Shown here one piece after another: positions 7,804 through 17,879 of a DNA stretch of 57,500 nt. The stretch comes from Psychromonas hadalis ATCC BAA-638 (GTDB lineage Bacteria > Pseudomonadota > Gammaproteobacteria > Enterobacterales > Psychromonadaceae). The notes under the pieces were generated by a model. That model saw nothing but the letters and a program-made list of their open reading frames with translations. It was not told the DNA's origin and searched no databases. The DNA is taken from NCBI RefSeq assembly GCF_000420245.1, contig NZ_ATUO01000003.1:1-57500 (forward strand). The letters are read 5' to 3'. Positions within the stretch are counted from its first letter, which is position 1. The number at the start of each line of letters is the position of its first letter. The position numbers and the translations under genes were made by a program.

Positions 7804-8313
7804 TTATAGACTTGCTAATTTTACTTGTAATGCAGCATCTTTGGCAATCACTGCACGTGCATTTTCAGCACGATTTTCTTTTACTTTTACAGCAAGCTCA
7901 TCATCAGCAATAGCAAGCATTTGCGCTGCTAAGTAAGCTGCATTTTTTGCGCCAGCACTACCGATAGCAACAGTTGCAACAGGCACACCAGCAGGCATCA
8001 TTACCGTTGAAAGAAGCGCATCGTGACCCTGTAGTGGACCACAATCAATTGGAACACCAATGATTGGACGTGTGGTAATACCCGCAACCGCGCCAGCTAA
8101 GTGAGCTGCAAGGCCAGCAGCACAGATAAATACTTTACAACCACGCGCTTCAGCATCTGTTACGTATGCATGTGTGGCAGCGGGTGTACGGTGCGCAGAC
8201 GTTACTTTTACTTCACAGCGAATATCGAAAGATTTTAAAATTTCAATGGTACTTTGCATGGTTGGTAGGTCTGAATCTGAGCCCATTAAAATGGCAACAA
8301 ATGGTTTAGTCAT
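7804..8313 (-). CDS. purE: N5-carboxyaminoimidazole ribonucleotide mutase
   Basis: 169 aa, full length for class I PurE. It shows MGSDSDLPTM, the catalytic-loop SAHRTPAATH and CAAGLAAHLAGAVAG, plus PIIGVPIDCGPLQGHDALLS and MPAGVPVATVAIG. It converts N5-CAIR to CAIR in purine synthesis. Its usual partner purK is not next to it; instead it stands between yrdD (61 bp upstream) and tsaC (15 bp downstream). The upstream gap has a small palindrome GCTAAAAATTAGC (8337-8349), but I see no convincing PurR box. Confidence 0.95.
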   Translation of the reverse strand: MTKPFVAILMGSDSDLPTMQSTIEILKSFDIRCEVKVTSAHRTPAATHAYVTDAEARGCKVFICAAGLAAHLAGAVAGITTRPIIGVPIDCGPLQGHDALLSTVMMPAGVPVATVAIGSAGAKNAAYLAAQMLAIADDELAVKVKENRAENARAVIAKDAALQVKLASL

Positions 8314-8374
8314 TGTGGTTTCCTCACGTTAGTTTTGCTAAAAATTAGCGATTTTCAAGACAATATGCTGACAA

Positions 8375-8926
8375 TTATAACGGCTTACTTCGGTAACCAC
8401 ACCCTTTTTTTGGACATATTATGCGAAATTTTGCTGAAGTTTTCCTCTCTACAAGGATTGGCCAGTGACAATCGGGGCAAAATTCATTCACTGGTTTATC
8501 ATTTATTGCGTATTTACAAGCAGGATAATTATCACATGCATAGAAAGTTTTACCAAAACGAGATAATCGCTGAACCAACTTACCTTTTTTACAAGAAGGG
8601 CAATTTACATTCAACTCATCTTTGTTTTCTTTTTTAGTTTCAGTCAGTTGAGCGGTATGTTCACATTCAGGGTAATCACTACAGCCGATAAACAACCCAA
8701 ACCTTCCTTGCTTTAACACCAACTCTTTAGTACATAAAGGGCAGCTTGTGCCTATCAGCACTTTTTTAATTTCGCTTTTTTCATGCGGCGGTCGCAGATA
8801 GTCACATTCAGGATAGCGCGTACAACCGAGGAAAGCCCCTTTTTTACCATTACGGATATGTAACTCAGCGCCACAGTCGGGGCATAAGTCGATGCTTTTC
8901 AAGTGAGTCGTTGGTAAGTTATTCAT
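8375..8926 (-). CDS. yrdD: topoisomerase-type C4 zinc-finger protein (YrdD family)
   Basis: 183 aa containing four cysteine pairs-of-pairs like the C-terminal zinc ribbons of topoisomerase I: CPDCGAELHIRNGKKGAFLG with CTRYPEC, CPLCTKELVLKQGRFGLFIG with CSDYPEC, CPSCKKGKLVQRLSRFGKTF with CDNYPAC, and a final CPDCHWPILVERK with CPKKGC. No topoisomerase catalytic domain is present. It probably binds single-stranded DNA or RNA, but the role is unknown. The gene ends the smg-yrdD pair, one base after smg, and belongs to the widely conserved dprA-smg-yrdD-tsaC cluster. Confidence 0.9.
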   Translation of the reverse strand: MNNLPTTHLKSIDLCPDCGAELHIRNGKKGAFLGCTRYPECDYLRPPHEKSEIKKVLIGTSCPLCTKELVLKQGRFGLFIGCSDYPECEHTAQLTETKKENKDELNVNCPSCKKGKLVQRLSRFGKTFYACDNYPACKYAINDKPVNEFCPDCHWPILVERKTSAKFRIICPKKGCGYRSKPL

Positions 8927-8927
8927 G

Positions 8928-9401
8928 TTAATGAATCAATCCATCTTCAAAGTCCATTAACATCGACTCTAGCTGTAAAAACTGATCTTCACTGCTCGGA
9001 TCGTTATACAACACCATTAATATCAGCCATTTAAGATCGTGTAAAACAAGTTCATTCATCTCTAATAGCATCGCACAATCAATGACCGTTTCACGCGTAT
9101 AACTGTCTAAAATATCCGCATGTTCGAGGTAGGAGATATAACCCTGACAAGCACTGTTTAAACGTTGCTGTTCAAGGTGACTATAAATTCGATGTGACGT
9201 GTGTTTTGCAGGTTGTACCCTACTTTCAACGTCTTGTTCGTGTAAGTTCGCTAAATGGTCTAACCACGCTAACGCTTTAGAAATATCACTGCGCTGAAAA
9301 CCCTCTTCCAACAATTCATCAGTGATCTCCTTTGCATCCACTTCCATGGTTTCTTCAATCTGCATATAACTTTCAAATAGATAAATAATCACTTCAAACA
9401 T
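8928..9401 (-). CDS. smg: Smg family protein (DUF494)
   Basis: 157 aa, same length as E. coli Smg. It begins MFEVIIYLFESYMQIEETME and continues with the acidic, helical pattern of the family (ITDELLEEGFQRSDISKALA, WLDHLANL). It has no catalytic motif and its function is not established. It lies 9 bp after dprA and directly before yrdD, the order seen in E. coli and many gammaproteobacteria, which supports the assignment. Confidence 0.93.
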   Translation of the reverse strand: MFEVIIYLFESYMQIEETMEVDAKEITDELLEEGFQRSDISKALAWLDHLANLHEQDVESRVQPAKHTSHRIYSHLEQQRLNSACQGYISYLEHADILDSYTRETVIDCAMLLEMNELVLHDLKWLILMVLYNDPSSEDQFLQLESMLMDFEDGLIH

Positions 9402-9410
9402 TTTATTACC

Positions 9411-10535
9411 TTACCTCTTAACATAACCTTCAACGGTTACTGTGATTCTACCAGTTATCTCTAATTCTATTAACTGATTTTGTAAATTGACAATATCTAA
9501 CCCAGAGCGGTTTAATAGTTGTTCAAGCGTGGTGAAGTGGAAATCAATATATTGCAATAAAGGGTGTTGATGTTGCACTAATTGTAGTTCAGCTACATCT
9601 ATCGTTCTTTTTTTAGCCACTATATGTTCAAACTCTTCGCTGATATCAGCCACATTCACCACCAGTTTTGCCCCCTGCTGAATAAGCTGATGACAACCAC
9701 ACGCTTGACTGTTATCAATAGAGCCGGGCAATGCAAACAGCTCTCGACCTTGTTCATTGGCATAACGTGCGGTAATTAAAGAGCCGCTGCGTTTCGAGGC
9801 TTCCACGACCAATACACCTAATGACAAACCTGAAATCAACCGATTACGCCGAGGAAAGTTGCTAGGAATGGCCGGACTATTTGGCCAAAATTCTGACACA
9901 AGTAAACCTGTTTTGATAATCTGTCGGGCTAATTTAAGATGCCGTTTTGGGTATATATTATTCAGCCCCGTCCCTAGCACCGCAATCGTTTTACCATTCG
10001 CATCTAACGCACCTTGATGGGCAAAACCATCAATACCTAATGCCAGTCCACTGGTAATGGTAAAACCCAATGAAGCTAACTGTCCAGCAAATTGATAGGC
10101 TTTCTCTTGCCCATAAGGGGTACAGTTGCGACTACCAACAAGTGCCATTTGTGGATGAGTTAATAAACGAATATCACCTTGTAAGTAAAGTAATAAAGGG
10201 GGACTGCTGATCTCTTTGAGTTGTTTGGGGTAACGTTCATCATCAAAACAGAGGATGTACCTGTTCTGTGATTCATCCAACCAACTTAGGTTCTCCTCTA
10301 CTTGTACCAAATTAGGGTGTAATAAAGCACTAATTTGCGCCTCTTTTAAACGATAATGTTGTAGTTGTGAGGCAGGGAGTTGCAGTAGTTCGTTGATTGA
10401 GTGTTTACTGAGTAGCTTGAAGATAGTACGTTTTTGTAACGCGGGGATGGCATCAAGTATCATCCAGCTTTTAATATGCTCGCAGGATGAAGGCAAGAAC
10501 TCATCAGTTGTAAATAGATCTTGTTGAATAAGCAC
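9411..10535 (-). CDS. dprA: DNA-processing protein DprA (Smf)
   Basis: 374 aa, the length of E. coli Smf. An N-terminal helix-hairpin-helix-like region (about 1-95) is followed by the Rossmann-fold DprA core (about 100-300): MALVGSRNCTPYG, SGLALGIDGFAHQGAL, IAVLGTGLNNIYP, SEFWPNSPAIPSNFPRRNR, VVEASKRSGSLITARYA and LFALPGSI. A short winged-helix end (about 310-374) completes it. DprA loads RecA onto incoming single-stranded DNA in natural transformation. It is the first gene of the minus-strand group dprA-smg-yrdD-purE-tsaC. A dispersed structured repeat lies just upstream (10575-10720). Confidence 0.95.
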   Translation of the reverse strand: MLIQQDLFTTDEFLPSSCEHIKSWMILDAIPALQKRTIFKLLSKHSINELLQLPASQLQHYRLKEAQISALLHPNLVQVEENLSWLDESQNRYILCFDDERYPKQLKEISSPPLLLYLQGDIRLLTHPQMALVGSRNCTPYGQEKAYQFAGQLASLGFTITSGLALGIDGFAHQGALDANGKTIAVLGTGLNNIYPKRHLKLARQIIKTGLLVSEFWPNSPAIPSNFPRRNRLISGLSLGVLVVEASKRSGSLITARYANEQGRELFALPGSIDNSQACGCHQLIQQGAKLVVNVADISEEFEHIVAKKRTIDVAELQLVQHQHPLLQYIDFHFTTLEQLLNRSGLDIVNLQNQLIELEITGRITVTVEGYVKR

Positions 10536-10574
10536 CTTCCTTATGAATCATCAGAAAAGAAAGTAAATGTTTTG

Positions 10575-10720
10575 GGCTAAGCCATTTATGTTTAATTCAA
10601 GGCGGAAATGCGCAGTTTAGTGGTTTAAAGACTACGTACATCCTGCACTACGCCCTACGGGCCATCCTGCGGATGTTCAAATTCATTCCTGACGAATTTG
10701 TGAGCATTTCCAACGATGAA
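10575..10720 (+). repeat. structured dispersed repeat, copy A
   Basis: About 145 bp shared with copy B at 35870-36015, same orientation. Both contain CTAAGCCAT, TAATTCAAGGCG, CGCAGTTTAGT, GTACATCCTG, GGGCCATCCT, GGATGTTCAAA and TTTGTGAG. It holds several small hairpins: CGCCC/GGGC, CATCC/GGATG and AAATTC/GAATTT. No reading frame. It fills the space between dprA and the LysM gene. Confidence 0.85.
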
Positions 10721-10752
10721 GTAAGCTTACATGGCAACGGCCCAAACAGTGA

Positions 10753-11835
10753 CTAGAATTCTAATCCTTGGATCTCATACTTAGCACCCAGTGCATCACT
10801 GCTGCGCATCACCAGACCAATACTCACTTTTTCATAAACCTTAAAGACCATTAACTCGCCTAAACGCTCAGCAGGAAGTACTAAATCAGCATCGCCCATC
10901 TGTTCGAAACGGCTTGCATCTTCTTGATATACAATCTTGCTTTCACTAACCAATACAGCAGGTCCACTGCGTAAAATAGAGAACATTGAACCAATTTGGA
11001 TATTATCGCGCTTGCCTTTATTAATAACAACCGCGTCCCATCGACCAATCGCAACCGCATTATTCAGCGCGGCTAAAATATGCCCTTTCACATCCGATGA
11101 TACTGGCTGTGGTAAGAAATACGCGGGTAATGTTTCATGCTCAGGAATAGGTAAAATCAGATCACCTTGACGCGCTTCACGGGCGCTTTTTAGGAAATCA
11201 AAAGGAGTAACTTTATCCGTCGTCGTCACATTGGGGCTTTTAGACACTTCAGTGTGGCCAATAAAGGTTAACTCTTTACCTAAAAACTCATCCGTTTTAG
11301 GATCATGAAAATCATCACCTAAACGATAAATACCATATAGTTTATTTTTATCATACTGCCCCTGCCCATAGAAAATATCCCCCGCAAAAAAACGCGGACT
11401 ACCAATTGCATCACCCAATAAACGCGGCGCAGCAACTAACAACTTAGGTTCGATGATGTGGTCTTTTGATAAAAAGGCAGAAATCACAGCTAATGGAATG
11501 GTTGGAATTGGTTCACCTTTTTCCTCTAAACGTGGAATGGGTGATAATTTTTTTAATTTCTTACGCGTAAGTTGCGGTTCACCATTAACCCAAATCAGTG
11601 TTAATACATCACCCGGATAGATAAGATGTGGATTTTCAACTTGATTGTTTGCTTGCCATAAACGAGGCCATAACCAAGGTGTATTTAAAAAGTGCTCTGA
11701 GATATCCCACAGAGTATCGCCTTTAACAACGGTATAAGTTTCTGGGTGATCCTCTTTTAATACCAATGTATCAGCAAAAGCGACAAAGGAGAACGCTACG
11801 CCTAATAAGAGTGAGGTAATTCGTTTAAATTTCAT
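10753..11835 (-). CDS. LysM-domain exported protein
   Basis: 360 aa from the ATG at 11835; the longer frame to 11910 is rejected because a clean signal peptide begins at 11835 (MKFKRITSLLLGVAFSFVAF, cut near FADT). One LysM module follows at about 33-80 (YTVVKGDTLWDISEHFLNTP ... ANNQVENPHLIYPGDVL), the peptidoglycan-binding fold. The remaining about 280 residues are soluble with no motif I recognise. Such genes commonly neighbour dprA in Vibrio, Shewanella and Pseudomonas relatives. It is divergent from def, with a 138-bp shared promoter region. Expected place is periplasm or cell wall; the exact role is unknown. Confidence 0.88.
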   Translation of the reverse strand: MKFKRITSLLLGVAFSFVAFADTLVLKEDHPETYTVVKGDTLWDISEHFLNTPWLWPRLWQANNQVENPHLIYPGDVLTLIWVNGEPQLTRKKLKKLSPIPRLEEKGEPIPTIPLAVISAFLSKDHIIEPKLLVAAPRLLGDAIGSPRFFAGDIFYGQGQYDKNKLYGIYRLGDDFHDPKTDEFLGKELTFIGHTEVSKSPNVTTTDKVTPFDFLKSAREARQGDLILPIPEHETLPAYFLPQPVSSDVKGHILAALNNAVAIGRWDAVVINKGKRDNIQIGSMFSILRSGPAVLVSESKIVYQEDASRFEQMGDADLVLPAERLGELMVFKVYEKVSIGLVMRSSDALGAKYEIQGLEF

Positions 11836-11973
11836 AACAATCCCTGTTTGGACATTTTTTTGTAATGAGGGTAATGATAATACACAGACTATCAAGATGC
11901 TTAGTTGCATCTTGAACAGTCATGGGTATAGAATTAGCATTCTTTAACATTAACTATAGAGCAAGATAATATC

Positions 11974-12486
11974 ATGGCTTTACTCGAAGTATTACATTTT
12001 CCCGATCAACGCCTTAGAACCGTTGCTAAAGCTGTTGTGCAGATCACACCAGAAATTAAAACTATCACCGAAAACATGCTTGAAACCATGTATGACGAAA
12101 ATGGTATCGGTCTTGCAGCAACACAAATAAACATTCATTTACGTATCGCTGTTATTGATATTTCTGAGCATCGAGATCAACCTATCATTCTAATTAACCC
12201 TGAAATTATAGAACAATCTGGGGAAGAAGAGTCAGAAGAAGGTTGCCTTTCTGTACCAGACACCCATGCTGACATTAAACGTAATGAATTTGTAACCGTG
12301 CAATATCTTGATCTGGACGGAAATTTACAGGTTTTAGACGCAGAGGGTTTGCTTGCAGTCTGTATTCAGCATGAATTAGACCACCTCAAAGGTAAGCTAT
12401 TTATTGATTACCTTTCACCGTTTAAGCAAAAACGCATTAAAACTAAGCTTGAAAAACTACAACGCCAAAATGAAAAATTTGCATAA
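11974..12486 (+). CDS. def: peptide deformylase
   Basis: 170 aa, typical length. The three deformylase motifs are intact: GIGLAATQ (about 45-52), EEGCLSVP (about 88-95) with the metal-binding cysteine, and QHELDHLKG (about 132-140) with the two histidines and catalytic glutamate. It removes the N-formyl group from new proteins using Fe2+. It begins the plus-strand operon def-fmt-rsmB, divergent from the LysM gene, matching the common gammaproteobacterial order. Confidence 0.97.
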   Translation: MALLEVLHFPDQRLRTVAKAVVQITPEIKTITENMLETMYDENGIGLAATQINIHLRIAVIDISEHRDQPIILINPEIIEQSGEEESEEGCLSVPDTHADIKRNEFVTVQYLDLDGNLQVLDAEGLLAVCIQHELDHLKGKLFIDYLSPFKQKRIKTKLEKLQRQNEKFA

Positions 12487-12529
12487 CTATGTTACGTAGC
12501 TATTTACGCCATTAACAAAAGAGATCTCC

Positions 12530-13492
12530 GTGGAAAAATTAAACATCATTTTTGCAGGCACCCCTGACTTTGCAGCAAAACACCTTAACGCATTAATTGA
12601 GTCTGAATTTAATGTAGTGGCTGTTTACACGCAACCCGACCGCCCAGCAGGTCGTGGTAAAAAAGTAACGGCCAGTGCGGTAAAACAGTTAGCACTTGAA
12701 CATGCTTTACCTGTTTATCAACCTGAAAACTTCAAGTCAGATGAAGTGATTGCAGAGCTTGCAGCGCTTAATGCTGACATTATGATTGTCGTTGCTTATG
12801 GTTTAATTCTTCCAACCGTTGCTTTAGAAACACCGCGTTTAGGTTGTTTAAATGTACATGGTTCACTACTGCCTCGCTGGCGTGGTGCAGCACCTATTCA
12901 GCGTGCAATTTGGGCGGGCGATAAAGAGACAGGTGTGACCATTATGCAGATGAATGCAGGGCTTGATACCGGCGACATACTCAGTAAAGTCAGTACTCCA
13001 ATTGAGATGGATGAAACCAGTGCCTCTTTATATGAAAAATTAGCCATGCAAGCACCACAGGTTTTAGTTGATACCATTAAGCAATTAGTTAATGGAGAAT
13101 TAACCGCTGAAGGTCAAGATAACGCATTAGCTAGTTACGCGAAAAAACTCAGCAAAGCAGAAGCATTAATTGATTGGTCACAAGATGCTGACTTTATCGA
13201 ACGTTGTGTACGTGCTTTTAATCCTTGGCCAATGAGTTATTTCGAGCTGGCAGGAAGCCCCGTTAAAGTGCATAAAGTAAATGTAATTAACATGCAAACA
13301 GAGCAGCCCGCAGGCACTATTATTCGCGCAGATAAAGAGGGTATTCAAGTCGTGACTGGCAAGGGTGTTTTAAACCTACAAGTTATCCAGCTCTCAGGGA
13401 AAAAAGCAATGCCTGTGCAAGATATATTAAATTCACGCAAAGCACTGTTTGCTGTCGGCACTACATTTACTGCACAAGGTGAAAAAATATGA
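12530..13492 (+). CDS. fmt: methionyl-tRNA formyltransferase
   Basis: 320 aa from a GTG start with AAGAGATCTCC upstream. The N-terminal formyltransferase domain shows [63 protein letters not shown] (catalytic Asn and His in NVHGSLLP) and [11 protein letters not shown]. The C-terminal domain (about 210-315) binds tRNA. It formylates initiator Met-tRNA with 10-formyl-THF. It lies 43 bp after def and overlaps rsmB by 4 bp, so translation is likely coupled. Confidence 0.97.
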   Translation: MEKLNIIFAGTPDFAAKHLNALIESEFNVVAVYTQPDRPAGRGKKVTASAVKQLALEHALPVYQPENFKSDEVIAELAALNADIMIVVAYGLILPTVALETPRLGCLNVHGSLLPRWRGAAPIQRAIWAGDKETGVTIMQMNAGLDTGDILSKVSTPIEMDETSASLYEKLAMQAPQVLVDTIKQLVNGELTAEGQDNALASYAKKLSKAEALIDWSQDADFIERCVRAFNPWPMSYFELAGSPVKVHKVNVINMQTEQPAGTIIRADKEGIQVVTGKGVLNLQVIQLSGKKAMPVQDILNSRKALFAVGTTFTAQGEKI

Positions 13493-14793
13493 ATGTTCGC
13501 GCACTGGCAGCTCAAGTATTAAATCAGGTTGTAGAGCAGGGACAATCCCTTTCACAAGCACTACCCGCCGCCCAGAAAGACCTTAATCCTAAAGACAAAG
13601 CTCTGCTACAGATGCTCTGTTATGGCGTATTACGCACCCTACCACGCCTCGATTTTTTCTGTCGTTCATTGATGCAAAAACCACTTAAAGGCAAACAACG
13701 TGCGATGCATTTTTTGATTTTAGTGGGTTTTTATCAGCTACTTTACACGCGCATTCCTAGCCATGCAGCCGTTGGTGAAACAGTAAATGGTGCAAAAGCA
13801 CTTAAAAAACCAGCGCTTAAAGGCATGGTTAACGGAGTGTTACGTAGCTTTTTACGTGAACAAGAGGCTCTGCTCGAAAAAGCAGAACAACAAGACGCGC
13901 TTAAATACTGTCATCCAAGCTGGTTAGTCAAACGTCTACAAAGCGCATACGGTAATGAAAAAGCAGCCACCATCATGGATAACAATAACCAACAAGCACC
14001 GATGTGGTTACGTGTTAACGTGATTCATCATTCCCGAGAAGCGTATAAAACGTTATTAGATGACGCTGAACTGAGCAACTTTACCGCCCTTGATGATGAA
14101 AACAAAAATGCACTGCGTTTAGAGAAAGCCACCGATGTTTATAAACTGCCTGGTTTTACTGAGGGTTGGGTTTCTGTTCAAGATGGCGCAGCACAACTTG
14201 CAGCACACTACTTAGATGCACAACAAGGCGATCTTATTTTAGATGCTTGTGCCGCACCCGGTGGTAAAACTGTACATACATTGGAGCTACAACCGCAGCT
14301 AAAACAGATGGTTGCCGTTGATGCCGATGATAAACGTCTAGTGCGTGTGCAAGAAAATTTAGATCGCCTCAAACTACAAGCAACGGTGATTCATGGTGAT
14401 GCCTCTAAACCTGATGAATGGTGGCAAGGTGAGTTGTTCGATCGTATTTTATGTGATGCACCTTGTAGCGCAACAGGAGTAATTCGCCGTCACCCAGATA
14501 TTCGTTGGTTACGCCGTGATAGTGATATTGCAGAGTTAGTTAAACTACAAAAAAGCATTTTAAACGCATTATGGGCAAAATTAAAACCGGGGGGTATTTT
14601 GTTATATGCCACCTGCTCTATTTTACCCGATGAAAACGAGTTACAAATTAAAAACTTTTTAGAAAACACAGCAGATGCCACATTAATTGCCCTGTCTGAG
14701 CAACATAATGACACGACAAAAGGTCGCCAGCTGTTGCCGAATGAAGATGCTATGGATGGTTTTTATTACGCCAAGCTACAAAAAACAGGTTAA
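13489..14793 (+). CDS. rsmB: 16S rRNA (cytosine-967-C5)-methyltransferase
   Basis: 434 aa, near E. coli RsmB (429). An N-terminal NusB-like RNA-binding domain (about 1-140) precedes the SAM-dependent methyltransferase: [27 protein letters not shown] (SAM-binding), [10 protein letters not shown], the first catalytic-site segment [17 protein letters not shown] and [14 protein letters not shown] with the second cysteine. It methylates C967 of 16S rRNA. Its ATG overlaps the fmt stop. Two hairpins (14801-14830 and 14842-14861) lie beyond its stop. Confidence 0.97.
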   Translation: MNVRALAAQVLNQVVEQGQSLSQALPAAQKDLNPKDKALLQMLCYGVLRTLPRLDFFCRSLMQKPLKGKQRAMHFLILVGFYQLLYTRIPSHAAVGETVNGAKALKKPALKGMVNGVLRSFLREQEALLEKAEQQDALKYCHPSWLVKRLQSAYGNEKAATIMDNNNQQAPMWLRVNVIHHSREAYKTLLDDAELSNFTALDDENKNALRLEKATDVYKLPGFTEGWVSVQDGAAQLAAHYLDAQQGDLILDACAAPGGKTVHTLELQPQLKQMVAVDADDKRLVRVQENLDRLKLQATVIHGDASKPDEWWQGELFDRILCDAPCSATGVIRRHPDIRWLRRDSDIAELVKLQKSILNALWAKLKPGGILLYATCSILPDENELQIKNFLENTADATLIALSEQHNDTTKGRQLLPNEDAMDGFYYAKLQKTG

Positions 14794-14800
14794 CCTATTT

Positions 14801-14861
14801 AGAAGTAACCTGCTGAAAAACCTTACTTCTTAACGCACCGTGATAGCATGAGTATGCTATC
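14801..14861 (+). other. hairpin pair in the rsmB-trkA gap
   Basis: AGAAGTAA/TTACTTCT (14801-14808 with 14823-14830) and GATAGCAT-GAGT-ATGCTATC (14842-14861) are two inverted repeats directly after rsmB. Neither is followed by a T run, so they are not classical terminators; they may protect the 3' end or form part of a small repeat. Confidence 0.5.
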
Positions 14862-15023
14862 GCTAATGAAATCACCCCTGATTTCCTTTGCTAACGTAAT
14901 GATTTTCAACAGAAAATGTAACGGAAATGAAGTGTATACGCTTTGATATCATTCCAACATAAACCGTTGAGAGTGATGCTAGTTTAACACTCCCTACTAA
15001 TATACACAGGATCATAGATAACT

Positions 15024-16400
15024 ATGAAAATTATTATTTTAGGTGCAGGACAAGTAGGTGCTTCACTGGCTGAAAATTTAGTCGGTGAAAATAACGATAT
15101 CACCGTGGTTGATTCTTCCCATGAACGCTTGCAAGCTTTACAAGATAGGTTTGACTTGCGTGTTGTCCAAGGTAATGCCTCAAGCCCGCGCACACTCGGT
15201 GAAGCAGGTGCAGATGATGCAGACATGTTAATTGCGGTCACCAATTCCGATGAAATTAACATCGTTGCCTGCCAAATCGCTTTTACTCTGTTTAACGTGC
15301 CTAAAAAAATTGCCCGTATTCGTTCGCAAAGCATGATTGAATTTCAAAAAGAGCTGTTTAATAGTGATGCGTTTCCCATCGACCATATTATCGCCCCTGA
15401 AAAATTAGTCAGTGATTATATTTTCCAACTTATTGAACACCCTGGCGCACTACAAGTTGCGCATTTTGCTGAAGGAAAAGTTGGATTGGTTGCAATAAAA
15501 GCCTATTACGGTGGCTCACTGGTGGGTAATGCCATCTCTACACTGAAAGAGCATATGCCGAACATCGAAGCGCGTGTAGCGGCTATTTTCAGACGCGGTA
15601 AAGCGATTCGCCCCCAAGGTACCACCATTATTGAAGCAGATGATGAGGTGTTTTTTATCACCGCAAGTCAGCATATCAAAGCAATCATGAGTGAGATGCA
15701 AAAACTAGAGCATCCCTATAAACGTATTATGATTGTCGGTGGCGGTTATATCGGTGAAAGCCTTGCAAAACGCCTTGAAAAAGAGAACTCAGTTAAGCTG
15801 ATTGAAAAAAACTTAAAACGCGCTGAATACCTCTCTGAAACGCTCTCAAATACCATTGTTTTTTGTGGTGATTCATCAGATCAAGAACTGTTAGCAGAGG
15901 AGCATATCGATCAAATCGATCTGTTTATTACCGTCACCAACGATGACGAAGCAAATATTATGTCGGCAATGCTGGCCAAACGAATGGGCGCACGTAAAGC
16001 GATGGTACTTATTCAACGCAGTGCTTATATAGATTTGGTACAGGGCAATATTCTTGATATCGCCATCTCCCCACAACAAGCCACCATTTCAGCGCTATTA
16101 ACGCATGTGCGTAAAGCGGATCTTAAACACGTATATTCACTGCGTGAAGGCGCGGCAGAGGCGATTGAGATTGTCGCACGTGGCGATAGTATGACCTCAA
16201 AAGTCGTGGGCAAACAACTTTGTCAGCTAAAATTACCACGAGGTACCAGCATTGGTGCCATTGTGCGTAAAGACGAAGTGCTGATCGCCCACGATAAAAC
16301 AGTAATAGAGAGCGATGATCATGTCATTCTGTTTTTAGTCAATAAAAAATATATCAGCGATATTGAAAAATTATTCCAACCTAGCCCCTTCTTCCTTTGA
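15024..16400 (+). CDS. trkA: Trk K+ transport regulatory subunit
   Basis: 458 aa, same as E. coli TrkA. Two repeats of RCK/NAD-binding domain plus TrkA-C: the first begins [20 protein letters not shown], the second [20 protein letters not shown] (about 235). Each has a GxGxxG nucleotide motif and an acidic residue ending the second strand. It forms the cytoplasmic gating ring for the TrkH channel. It starts 231 bp after rsmB and is followed 14 bp later by trkH, so both potassium-uptake subunits are probably made together. Confidence 0.97.
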   Translation: MKIIILGAGQVGASLAENLVGENNDITVVDSSHERLQALQDRFDLRVVQGNASSPRTLGEAGADDADMLIAVTNSDEINIVACQIAFTLFNVPKKIARIRSQSMIEFQKELFNSDAFPIDHIIAPEKLVSDYIFQLIEHPGALQVAHFAEGKVGLVAIKAYYGGSLVGNAISTLKEHMPNIEARVAAIFRRGKAIRPQGTTIIEADDEVFFITASQHIKAIMSEMQKLEHPYKRIMIVGGGYIGESLAKRLEKENSVKLIEKNLKRAEYLSETLSNTIVFCGDSSDQELLAEEHIDQIDLFITVTNDDEANIMSAMLAKRMGARKAMVLIQRSAYIDLVQGNILDIAISPQQATISALLTHVRKADLKHVYSLREGAAEAIEIVARGDSMTSKVVGKQLCQLKLPRGTSIGAIVRKDEVLIAHDKTVIESDDHVILFLVNKKYISDIEKLFQPSPFFL

Positions 16401-16414
16401 GTCGAGATTTATAG

Positions 16415-17860
16415 ATGGTTTATCGCCCTCTCTTTTTCATCACCGGCTTAGTATTGTCAAAAATGGCCGTGTTCATGTATTTCCCCATGGCACTGGCTTT
16501 TTATGAAGATAGTTTAGGCGGTGTTGAATTTTTAACTGCAATTATTATCACCCATTTCGCCTCTTTTATATTTCTTTTTTTAGGAGGAGAAAAACAGCGT
16601 TCACGTTTAGGCGTGCGCGAGATGTTTCTGCTCACCACAGGCGTTTGGGTACTTGCCAGCCTGTTTGCTGCCCTGCCTTTTGTATTGATTGAACATATCA
16701 GTTATAGCGATGCCTTCTTTGAAACCATGTCGGGGATCACCACCACAGGCAGCACTGTCTTACAGGGATTAGACAACATGCACCCCAGTATTTTACTGTG
16801 GCGTTCCATTTTACAATGGTTAGGTGGAGTTGGTTTTATCGTCATGGGCGTGGCGATTTTACCCTTCCTCAATGTGGGTGGTATGCGTCTTTTCCAAACG
16901 GAGTCTTCTGACTGGTCAGATAAAACCACATCCAAAACACGCCGTGTCGCCATCGATATCTTAGTCGTTTACCTGTTTTTAAGCCTGTGCTGTTTTATTG
17001 GCTACCGTTTAGCAGGCATGAGTAATTTTGATGCGATCAACCACGCGATGACCACTATTTCTACAGGCGGTTATTCCACCTCAGATGGCTCAATGGGGCA
17101 TTTTTCAAAGGGCGCGCACTGGAACGCCATCTTGTTTATGTTTTTAGGCGGATTGCCTTTTTTGTTATTCATTCGCGCTCTCAATCGGCACAGTTTAGCA
17201 CCACTACTCAAAGACGCACAAATCCAAGGTTTCCTTAAACTTATCGTTGTTTGCACACTCGCTTTAACACTCTATTTAACCTTCACAAAGCAGTTCGATT
17301 GGTCAGATGCGCTACGGTTAAGTTTATTTAATGTCGTTTCAGTGATCACTACGACAGGATTTGGTTTAGATGATTTCATTACTTGGGGCGATTTCAGCAT
17401 AATGATCTTTTTTGTTCTCCTCTTCGTTGGCGCTTGTTCAGGCTCAACCACAGGGGGGATTAAAATATTTCGTTTCCAGATAGCCTTCAGCTTATTAAAA
17501 CGGCAATTAATGTTATTAATGCACCCGCAGGGCATTTTTTCACAAAAATACAATAACCGCTTAGTCAGTGATCAAATTCTCCGCTCACTGATCGCCTTTG
17601 TACTTGCTTATTTCGCCACCATTGTTATTGCATCACTCTTACTAGCACTGTTTGGCGCACCCGCAATGACCGCGCTTACCGCCGCTATCACCGCCGTTTC
17701 TAATGTTGGCCCAGGTTTAGTTACAGAGATAGGCCCATCAGGAAATTTTGCACATTTCCCTGACATTTCAAAATGGATATTATCAATCTGCATGCTGATG
17801 GGACGTTTAGAGATATTAACCGTCGTGGTGATGCTAACACGCCATTTCTGGAAAAGGTAA
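16415..17860 (+). CDS. trkH: Trk potassium uptake channel subunit
   Basis: 481 aa, near E. coli TrkH (483). About ten transmembrane helices with four pore-loop repeats; filter-like segments include MSGITTTGSTVL, MTTISTGGYSTSD, ITTTGFGLDD and SNVGPGL, and GACSGSTTGGIKIFR is a family hallmark. It conducts K+ across the inner membrane under TrkA control. It follows trkA at 14 bp and converges with lysO across a 19-bp gap. Confidence 0.97.
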   Translation: MVYRPLFFITGLVLSKMAVFMYFPMALAFYEDSLGGVEFLTAIIITHFASFIFLFLGGEKQRSRLGVREMFLLTTGVWVLASLFAALPFVLIEHISYSDAFFETMSGITTTGSTVLQGLDNMHPSILLWRSILQWLGGVGFIVMGVAILPFLNVGGMRLFQTESSDWSDKTTSKTRRVAIDILVVYLFLSLCCFIGYRLAGMSNFDAINHAMTTISTGGYSTSDGSMGHFSKGAHWNAILFMFLGGLPFLLFIRALNRHSLAPLLKDAQIQGFLKLIVVCTLALTLYLTFTKQFDWSDALRLSLFNVVSVITTTGFGLDDFITWGDFSIMIFFVLLFVGACSGSTTGGIKIFRFQIAFSLLKRQLMLLMHPQGIFSQKYNNRLVSDQILRSLIAFVLAYFATIVIASLLLALFGAPAMTALTAAITAVSNVGPGLVTEIGPSGNFAHFPDISKWILSICMLMGRLEILTVVVMLTRHFWKR

Positions 17861-17879
17861 CCGTTGTATTTGAAATAGC

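Noticed and set aside
8335-8637. Plus-strand frame of 100 codons
   Set aside because: It is antisense to the well-supported yrdD zinc-finger gene.
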